Below, one piece after another: positions 6,621 to 10,607 of a stretch of 10,607 nucleotides of DNA (positions are counted from its first letter, which is position 1; each line of letters starts with the position of its first letter). The DNA is taken from positions 1-10,607 of the forward strand of contig JAKACI010000034.1 of NCBI GenBank assembly GCA_021821565.1, written 5' to 3'. Source of the stretch: a bacterium. Lineage in GTDB: Bacteria > SZUA-79 > Acidulodesulfobacterales > Acidulodesulfobacteraceae. The position numbers were made by a program, and so were the translations under genes. The notes below the pieces were generated by a model. That model was not told where the DNA came from, ran no database searches, and was given only the letters and a program-made list of their open reading frames with translations.

Positions 6621-7898
6621 TTATTTATTAAATGATGCATTAAGTTTTATAGAACAATACGAAGAACACATTGAACATACCTTGTCATCTTTCAATGTAA
6701 TAGCCGAGCGCATTTCTCTTGCTTTTTCAGGATCTAAAGCACTGTTGTATTGACCTTCCCAGTTCATAGTTTTTCTGAAGTTGCTCATTGCAATATCTTT
6801 TTGTATAGCGTTTTTAATGCCTTTGGCAATATCGCCTGCATGCGCTGCTATTTTAGCTGCTATTACCCCATTCCTAACATCTTCAGCAGAGGGGAGTCTC
6901 AAGTGTTCGGCAGGCGTAACATAACATAAAAAATCGGCGCCCGCTCCTGCCGCAATTGCACCGCCTATAGCGCTTGTAATATGGTCATATCCGGGAGCAA
7001 TATCTGTAACAAGAGGACCTAAAACATAAAATGGAGCTCCGTTGCATAAACTTTTTTGAAGTTTTATATTAGTTTCAACTTGATTTAACGGAACATGCCC
7101 CGGACCTTCTATCATAACCTGGACATCTTCTTCAAATGCTTTTTTTGCAAGTTCGCCAAGCGTTATAAGTTCGGTTATTTGAGCTCTGTCTGTTGCATCT
7201 GCAATGCTCCCCGGCCTTAACCCATCACCAAGACTTAATACTACGTCATTTTTTTTAGCTATTTTTAAAAGGCGGTCATATTGTTCATATAATGGATTTT
7301 CTCTATTGTTTTTTATCATCCATGTAGCTATTAATGAACCTCCTCTTGAAACTATACCAAGAATCCTTGATTGTTCATTCATTTTTTTTATTGATTCTAA
7401 AGTTAACCCGCAATGAACAGTAATAAAATCAACACCTTCTTCGCATTGTTTTTCAATAACCTCAAATAATATTTCAGGGTCGAATTTTTCTATAGGTTCG
7501 TTTTTGTCCATTAAATACTGAAATGCTTCATAAAGCGGCACAGTTCCTAAAGGTATAGTAGAGTTTTTAAGTATTTTTTCTCTAAAGTCTTTAATATTTC
7601 CGCCTGTTGATAAATCCATGACTGCATCGGCGCCGCTGTCAATTGAAACAAAAAGTTTTTCTAATTCTTCGTCAATACTGCAAATGTCGCCTGAAGAACC
7701 TATATTGGAATTAACTTTAGTGGATAAGTCTTTCCCAACAGCCAAGGGATTTATGCTGTGCACTTTATTTTTTAAAATTATTGTATGTCCGTTTGCAATG
7801 TCGCGCATAATTTTTTCAGGTTCGATATCTTCTTTCTTTGCAACAAATTGCATTTCTTTAGTTATTATATTTTTCTTGGCCGATTCAATTTGGTTCAT
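6621..7898 (-). CDS. thiC: Phosphomethylpyrimidine synthase ThiC (short type)
   Basis: ThiC is a radical SAM enzyme that rearranges aminoimidazole ribotide into HMP phosphate, the pyrimidine part of thiamine. The 425 residues show the family landmarks in order: GADAVMDLSTGG (89-100), DFITVHCG (157-164), VSRGGS (183-188), LGDGLRPG (223-230), MIEGPGHVP (262-270), GPLVTDIAPGYDHITSAIGG (294-313) and PAEHLRLP (329-336). The C-terminal cluster motif is C408-x2-C411-x3-C415. The longer bacterial ThiC proteins have C-x2-C-x4-C and an extra N-terminal domain, so this belongs to the short clade; the cobamide-pathway paralogue BzaF is similar and cannot be fully excluded. ThiE encoded upstream on the same strand favours thiamine. 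ATG 7898 follows AGAGGA at good spacing. No TPP riboswitch is recognisable. Confidence 0.93.
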   Translation of the reverse strand: MNQIESAKKNIITKEMQFVAKKEDIEPEKIMRDIANGHTIILKNKVHSINPLAVGKDLSTKVNSNIGSSGDICSIDEELEKLFVSIDSGADAVMDLSTGGNIKDFREKILKNSTIPLGTVPLYEAFQYLMDKNEPIEKFDPEILFEVIEKQCEEGVDFITVHCGLTLESIKKMNEQSRILGIVSRGGSLIATWMIKNNRENPLYEQYDRLLKIAKKNDVVLSLGDGLRPGSIADATDRAQITELITLGELAKKAFEEDVQVMIEGPGHVPLNQVETNIKLQKSLCNGAPFYVLGPLVTDIAPGYDHITSAIGGAIAAGAGADFLCYVTPAEHLRLPSAEDVRNGVIAAKIAAHAGDIAKGIKNAIQKDIAMSNFRKTMNWEGQYNSALDPEKAREMRSAITLKDDKVCSMCSSYCSIKLNASFNK

Positions 7899-7978
7899 AT
7901 TTTTTTCCTCTTTAAGTATTAAATTATTAATGGCAATAGTATTTTAATTTTTGCAGGCAAAAAAGCAGAGGTGCTCAT

Positions 7979-8008
7979 TAAGTGTAGTATATATAAGTGT
8001 AGTATTTA
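7979..8008. repeat. 15-bp tandem repeat upstream of thiC
   Basis: TAAGTGTAGTATATA (7979-7993) is followed by TAAGTGTAGTATTTA (7994-8008), one mismatch. It lies about 80-110 bases before the thiC start and shares the AAGTGTA core with elements upstream of thiE and the DUF815 gene. Confidence 0.6.
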
Positions 8009-8350
8009 TATTACTGCATTATCAAACCTATATTTATTATTATAAATTTATGTATTAAATATTTTATAATATTTAATATGTTTAATGAATTAAAATTTTC
8101 TATTGCAGAATTAATGTTATAATTATTTATATTATATATATAATTTAAAGCTATATTACAGTATGCTATATATTATAGTATACAATATATAATCGTTTTT
8201 TAAAATGATTTTTTTTAAATTATTTTATTTAATTATAAATTATATCTGTTATATTTAATTATAATATATATTACTATACATATATATACTAAACAATTTA
8301 GCCATTTTCCCAAAAATTTTGTTTTGTCTTTAAATAATTAAACTTTAAAT

Positions 8351-8375
8351 AATTAAATTAAATTAAATTAAATTA
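8351..8375. repeat. Five tandem copies of AATTA
   Basis: The 5-bp unit AATTA is repeated five times without interruption between thiE and thiC, a simple-sequence tract prone to slippage. Confidence 0.7.
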
Positions 8376-8405
8376 TTTCTATTTAATATTTTAATATTTA
8401 AATAT

Positions 8406-9029
8406 TTAATATTTTAATATATTGTTAATTATTTTTATACTTTCTTTAATATCTTTTTGTTTAAGAATCCCTGATTGAATTGCTGCATATTTTGTTCCCG
8501 CGTTTCTAATTGCTTTTATATTGTCATTATTTATTCCGCCTAATGCAAATACAGGTATTTTTATATTGTTAATTATATTTTTTAGAGGTTCTAAACCTTG
8601 TTTAAAATCCTGATTTTTAGTTTTAAAAATAGGGCTGAATGTTATGGCATCAGCGCCTTTTTTTTCGGCATCTAATGCTTCTTCGTATAAATGTGATGAA
8701 TAAAATATTATCATTTCTCCATATTTTTCTTTTATCGCTTTTATCGGAATACTATTTTTATTTAAGTGGACTCCATTGGCTTCAAGTGCAAGCGCAACAT
8801 CAATTCTGTCATTTACAAAAAAATAAATATCTTTGTATTGTTCAATAATTTTTTTTATCTTTTCTCCAAGATTTATAATTTGTCTAACCGTTAAATCTTT
8901 TTGTCTCAGCTGAAAAGCTTTTATGCCGTTATCAAAACATATCTTTAACGTATCAAGATATTCGTATTCGGAAGAAAAAAAATTTTTCTCCCCGATAAGG
9001 TATATATTAAATGATATAGGAGATTGCAT
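8406..9029 (-). CDS. thiE: Thiamine-phosphate synthase ThiE
   Basis: ThiE couples HMP diphosphate with thiazole phosphate to give thiamine phosphate. The 207-residue length and TIM-barrel motifs fit: QLRQKD (40-45), FFVNDRIDVAL (70-80), GVHLN (86-90), SSHLYEEALDAEKKGADAIT (111-130), SPIFKTKN (132-139) and ALGGINNDNI (162-171). The diphosphate and Mg2+ ligand region is the ND pair at 73-74. GVHLN replaces the GVHLGQ seen in well-studied ThiE enzymes, and SPIFKTKN differs slightly from the GPIFPTxTK pattern, as in divergent ThiE proteins. The TenI paralogue (thiazole tautomerase) shares this fold and is an alternative. ATG 9029 is preceded by TATAAT-like sequence but no Shine-Dalgarno motif. 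The gene lies upstream of thiC on the same strand, 507 bases away. Confidence 0.85.
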   Translation of the reverse strand: MQSPISFNIYLIGEKNFFSSEYEYLDTLKICFDNGIKAFQLRQKDLTVRQIINLGEKIKKIIEQYKDIYFFVNDRIDVALALEANGVHLNKNSIPIKAIKEKYGEMIIFYSSHLYEEALDAEKKGADAITFSPIFKTKNQDFKQGLEPLKNIINNIKIPVFALGGINNDNIKAIRNAGTKYAAIQSGILKQKDIKESIKIINNILKY

Positions 9030-9068
9030 ATTATAATTTTAGCCAGATTTATTTATTAGATTTATTCT

Positions 9069-9084
9069 TGCATTAATTAATGCA
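9069..9084. repeat. 16-bp perfect palindrome upstream of thiE
   Basis: TGCATTAATTAATGCA is self-complementary over its whole length and lies 40-55 bases before the thiE start, directly beside the AGTGTATATT repeats. Size and position suit an operator for a dimeric regulator; which one is unknown. Confidence 0.55.
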
Positions 9085-9114
9085 GTGTATATTGAAGTGT
9101 ATATTTATAATAAG
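9084..9114. promoter_or_regulatory. AGTGTATATT direct repeats and shared 20-bp element upstream of thiE
   Basis: AGTGTATATT occurs at 9084-9093 and 9096-9105 (12-bp period). The second copy begins the 20-bp element 9095-9114, which matches 6568-6587 upstream of the DUF815 gene at 19 of 20 positions. Confidence 0.45.
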
Positions 9115-9158
9115 GCTATATTAAGCATATATTAAGCATGCATTAAGTAGATATTAAG
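9109..9158. repeat. Helically phased ATTAAG array
   Basis: ATTAAG starts at 9120, 9131, 9142 and 9153, exactly 11 bases apart, and the related AATAAG starts at 9109, again 11 bases before. The first two units extend to a perfect 11-bp tandem ATATTAAGCAT (9118-9128, 9129-9139). Five sites on one face of the helix suggest cooperative protein binding or intrinsic curvature. Confidence 0.6.
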
Positions 9159-9234
9159 AAATATATGATACATATATTGATTATATTATAAAAAATATTT
9201 TTTTATAGATTTTAAATGTATATTGTTTACATTT

Positions 9235-9256
9235 CACTACTTATTCACTACTTATT
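9235..9256. repeat. Tandem 11-bp duplication
   Basis: CACTACTTATT occurs at 9235-9245 and 9246-9256 without a gap, followed by a partial third copy beginning CATTATT. Confidence 0.65.
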
Positions 9257-9611
9257 CATTATTTGTATATTATTTATATTTATTGATTATATTATTTGAA
9301 TGAATTATATTATCTGAAATTAAAATAAATTGGTTAAGGTAGTTATGGTATTAAAAGAATATAATTATTATATTTCTAAAAATAAAACTTGTCAATTAAA
9401 ACCATTTATGATATTATTTACATAATAAATTATATTGATTAATAATCATTATTATATTAAAACTTGAATTTAATAATTTTTGTGATATGTTAATAATAAT
9501 GAACATTACATTAATAAAAAAAGAATTAAGATACATAATAAATAATAAAATAAATATAAAAACTTTTAAATAACTATAAAATATAATTATGTTAAATTAA
9601 ATTAAAATTAC

Positions 9612-9616
9612 GGAGG
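9612..9616 (+). promoter_or_regulatory. Ribosome binding site of the rubredoxin-like gene
   Basis: GGAGG lies seven bases before ATG 9624. A second ATG follows immediately at 9627, but the spacing favours the first. Confidence 0.85.
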
Positions 9617-9623
9617 TATTGTT

Positions 9624-9956
9624 ATGATGTGGAAATGTTCTATGTGCGGGTATATTCATGATGGTGATTCAGCTCCTGATGTTTGTCCTAAATGCGGGGC
9701 GCCGAAAGAAAAATTTGAAAAAATTGCTCCAGATGTTGAGCAGATTATCGTTCGTTCAAGAAAGACCAATCAATTACATATGGATTTAACACATTTACTT
9801 ACAAAGGTTATTGCCATTTCAGAAGAAGGTATAACGGACAATCTTGATCCAAATTGTGTGAGTATATTCCAAAAAGCTAAAAAATCAGCTTTTGAATTGA
9901 GGCAAATGTCAAAGGCTGAGATAGTCTCTCATATAAATAAGCAAAAATGGGGTTGA
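9624..9956 (+). CDS. Rubredoxin-like iron-binding protein with helical C-terminal domain
   Basis: The N-terminal 33 residues form a short rubredoxin-like knuckle pair, as at the C-terminus of rubrerythrin: WKCSMCGYIHDG with C5 and C8, and CPKCGAPKEKFE with C21 and C24. These four cysteines should bind one Fe (or Zn). The remaining 75 residues are predicted helical and carry a pattern I recall from small rubredoxin-like proteins of deltaproteobacteria and relatives: RKTNQLHMDLTHLL (46-59), EEGITDNLDPNCVSIFQKAK (67-86) and a terminal KAEI..HI.K.KWG. A role in electron transfer or oxidative-stress defence is likely but not proven, since the diiron-binding helices of rubrerythrin are absent. Its ribosome binding site is the best in the window. 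It is transcribed divergently from thiE. Confidence 0.85.
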   Translation: MMWKCSMCGYIHDGDSAPDVCPKCGAPKEKFEKIAPDVEQIIVRSRKTNQLHMDLTHLLTKVIAISEEGITDNLDPNCVSIFQKAKKSAFELRQMSKAEIVSHINKQKWG

Positions 9957-9968
9957 TTTGAATGTTAA

Positions 9969-10001
9969 AATTTATTATATTAATATAATAAATTAGTTTT
10001 T
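9969..10001 (+). terminator. Possible terminator: AT-only 26-nt perfect palindrome
   Basis: Bases 9969-9994 are a perfect palindrome of A and T only (13-bp arms centred at TTAA), 12 bases after the rubredoxin-like stop codon and followed by five T residues at 9997-10001. The position fits a terminator; lack of G-C pairs makes it weak. Confidence 0.45.
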
Positions 10002-10031
10002 ATTGAAATATTAACTTATTGAAATATTAAC
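10000..10031. repeat. Tandem 16-bp duplication
   Basis: TTATTGAAATATTAAC occurs at 10000-10015 and again at 10016-10031 with no gap and no mismatch, directly behind the possible terminator of the rubredoxin-like gene. Confidence 0.7.
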
Positions 10032-10235
10032 ATTTATTATCTAAATATTATATAAATTTCAATATCTAATTTAATAAATTTAAAATAAACCAAGTATATC
10101 TAATTTAATTGTTTATAAATTAGAATATAATTTAATACTTCACTAATTGGTGTTTAATATTAATATTTATATTAATATTTTAATTTATTTATATTAAATA
10201 TTAAATTTTTTCTTATAATAATTAATTGTAATAAT

Positions 10236-10283
10236 AAAAACCATAAACTTCTTAATAAATTTATTAAGCAGTTTATGGTTTTT
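10236..10283. terminator. 48-nt near-perfect palindrome, bidirectional terminator-like
   Basis: The arms 10236-10259 and 10260-10283 are complementary at 23 of 24 positions; only T10250 opposite C10269 mismatches. The outer part reads AAAAACCATAAACT and AGTTTATGGTTTTT, so the stem is flanked by an A-run on one side and a T-run on the other, the form of a terminator on both strands. With about 280 bases separating it from the rubredoxin-like stop, it could equally be a small mobile palindromic element. No second copy is in this window. Confidence 0.6.
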
Positions 10284-10290
10284 GAATTTT

Positions 10291-10335
10291 TATATACAAT
10301 ATATACAATATATACAATATATACAATATATACAA
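10291..10335. repeat. Five tandem copies of the 9-bp unit TATATACAA
   Basis: The unit TATATACAA is repeated five times without change from 10291 to 10335, beginning seven bases after the large palindrome. Such tracts change copy number by slippage. Confidence 0.85.
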
Positions 10336-10424
10336 TTGATAAATTACTATGCTATGTTTCGCGATGCCGGCAAAATATTATTTATGTAATAATAAAATTA
10401 AAAAATTAAAAAATATATTTTATC

Positions 10425-10453
10425 TTGACTTCTTTGCTGATTGAAAATAAAAT
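10425..10453 (+). promoter_or_regulatory. Sigma70-type promoter for a gene beyond the right edge
   Basis: TTGACT (10425-10430) and TAAAAT (10448-10453) are separated by 17 bases. Transcription would begin near 10460 and lead through AT-rich repeats to the GAGGTG at the window edge. Confidence 0.6.
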
Positions 10454-10460
10454 ATTAAAA

Positions 10461-10500
10461 ATAATAAAATAAAATATAAAAAATAATAAAATAAAATATA
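10461..10500. repeat. 18-bp direct repeat with 22-bp period
   Basis: ATAATAAAATAAAATATA occurs at 10461-10478 and 10483-10500. It lies in the leader of the predicted downstream transcript. Confidence 0.55.
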
Positions 10501-10599
10501 AAGAATAATTTAATAAATTTATTTCATTATAATTTATAAATTTATAATGGTTTTATAATATATTTAAACAATATATATATAATATTATTATTATATTAT

Positions 10600-10605
10600 G
10601 AGGTG
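10600..10605 (+). promoter_or_regulatory. Ribosome binding site at the window edge
   Basis: GAGGTG two bases before the end of the window looks like a Shine-Dalgarno sequence, so a plus-strand gene probably begins a few bases outside. The overlapping ATG at 10598 lacks a ribosome binding site of its own and is the less likely start. Confidence 0.5.
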
Positions 10606-10607
10606 TA

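Larger units (their letters stand above)
7899..8405. other. 507-bp AT-rich gap between thiE and thiC
   Basis: No gene is visible on either strand. It holds the thiC ribosome binding site, a small less AT-rich patch near 7952-7977 (GCAGGC, then GCAGAGGTGCTC), a 15-bp tandem repeat and a 5-bp tandem repeat, each listed separately, and many overlapping TATA-type palindromes. A perfect AATATTTAAATATT palindrome at 8393-8406 overlaps the thiE stop and might act as a weak terminator. Confidence 0.6.
9030..9623. other. 594-bp AT-rich gap between divergent thiE and rubredoxin-like gene
   Basis: This divergent intergenic region must hold the start signals for both flanking genes. It has a clear repeat architecture near thiE (9069-9158) and a tandem 11-bp repeat at 9235-9256, listed separately. 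A 26-codon frame at 9345-9425 begins ATG after a weak AGG but has no family resemblance. TATAAT at 9582-9587 could be a -10 box for the rubredoxin-like gene, with no good -35 partner. Confidence 0.6.
9957..10607. other. 651-bp AT desert after the rubredoxin-like gene
   Basis: No gene is supported here. It holds two palindromes, three tandem repeats, a promoter and an edge ribosome binding site (listed separately), and an inverted repeat CATTATAA (10525-10532) / TTATAATG (10542-10549). A 31-codon frame at 10349-10444 is discussed under rejected items. Confidence 0.6.

Noticed and set aside
7204..7947. Plus-strand open frames inside and beyond thiC
   Set aside because: They are hydrophobic mirror frames of the ThiC coding sequence; the DNA is explained by ThiC.
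7899..8010. TPP riboswitch upstream of thiC
   Set aside because: Neither the CTGAGA box nor the ACCTGATCTGGATAATGCC-like core is present on the minus strand here or upstream of thiE.
8040..8300. Possible replication origin or CRISPR leader suggested by the extreme AT content
   Set aside because: No DnaA-box cluster, iterons or regularly spaced direct repeats with unique spacers are present.
8639..8848. Plus-strand open frame inside thiE
   Set aside because: Antisense to conserved ThiE motifs, with no independent support.
9345..9425. 26-codon frame upstream of the rubredoxin-like gene
   Set aside because: Only a weak AGG precedes the ATG, the peptide is Lys/Tyr/Ile-rich as expected from AT-rich DNA, and no family is recognised.
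10349..10444. 31-codon frame starting MLCFAMPAK, vaguely like the MCLAxPxK start of the hydrogenase chaperone HypC
   Set aside because: The rest shows no HypC pattern, there is no ribosome binding site and the frame overlaps a good promoter; the likeness is probably chance.

Overview
This is a bacterial segment of very high A+T content. The coding parts are moderately AT-rich and several intergenic stretches of 300-650 bp are almost pure A+T. Gene content (short-type ThiC, ThiE, a DUF815 ATPase, a rubredoxin-like protein with a deltaproteobacterial-style C-terminal tail, IS21 and IscB relics) suggests an anaerobic or microaerophilic Gram-negative bacterium, perhaps from a deltaproteobacterial or related lineage. 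That assignment is an inference; there is no rRNA or other firm phylogenetic marker here.

Left third (1-3.6 kb) is an accessory mosaic. It starts with the edge of an IS4/IS1634-like transposase (+). This is cut by an IS21-family istA (-) that has lost its C-terminus and its istB partner. Next comes an intact archaeal-type (DUF234) P-loop ATPase at 1213-2577 (+), preceded by a strong sigma70-like promoter whose start region carries three AGTATAC repeats. After it lie a TPR-protein fragment, the frameshifted C-terminal end of an IscB/RRXRR-family gene with a terminal hairpin, and a small acidic hypothetical protein (3328-3588). A clear rho-independent terminator at 3629-3669 closes this region and could serve both strands.

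Middle and right (3.7-9.0 kb) hold five minus-strand genes separated by AT-rich gaps: a PRPP-binding phosphoribosyltransferase, a four-helix DUF4149-type membrane protein, a DUF815 AAA ATPase with an Asn/Asp-rich linker, ThiC and ThiE. ThiC makes the pyrimidine (HMP-P) half of thiamine and ThiE joins it, as HMP-PP, to the thiazole half. ThiD and the thiazole genes are not in the window, and no TPP riboswitch is recognisable. The gaps upstream of DUF815, thiC and thiE share AGTGTA-type repeats, including a 20-bp element identical at 19 positions upstream of DUF815 and thiE. The thiE upstream region also has a 16-bp palindrome and an 11-bp-phased series of ATTAAG motifs.

Right end (9.6-10.6 kb): a plus-strand rubredoxin-like protein with a good ribosome binding site is followed by an AT desert. 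The desert contains an AT-only palindrome, a 48-nt near-perfect palindrome next to five copies of a 9-bp repeat, a good sigma70-like promoter, and a GAGGTG ribosome binding site at the very edge, so another plus-strand gene should begin just outside. I did not find a convincing wholly new system. The best leads are the upstream repeat architecture, the candidate structured RNA at 4651-4713, and the ATPase with its operator-like promoter.
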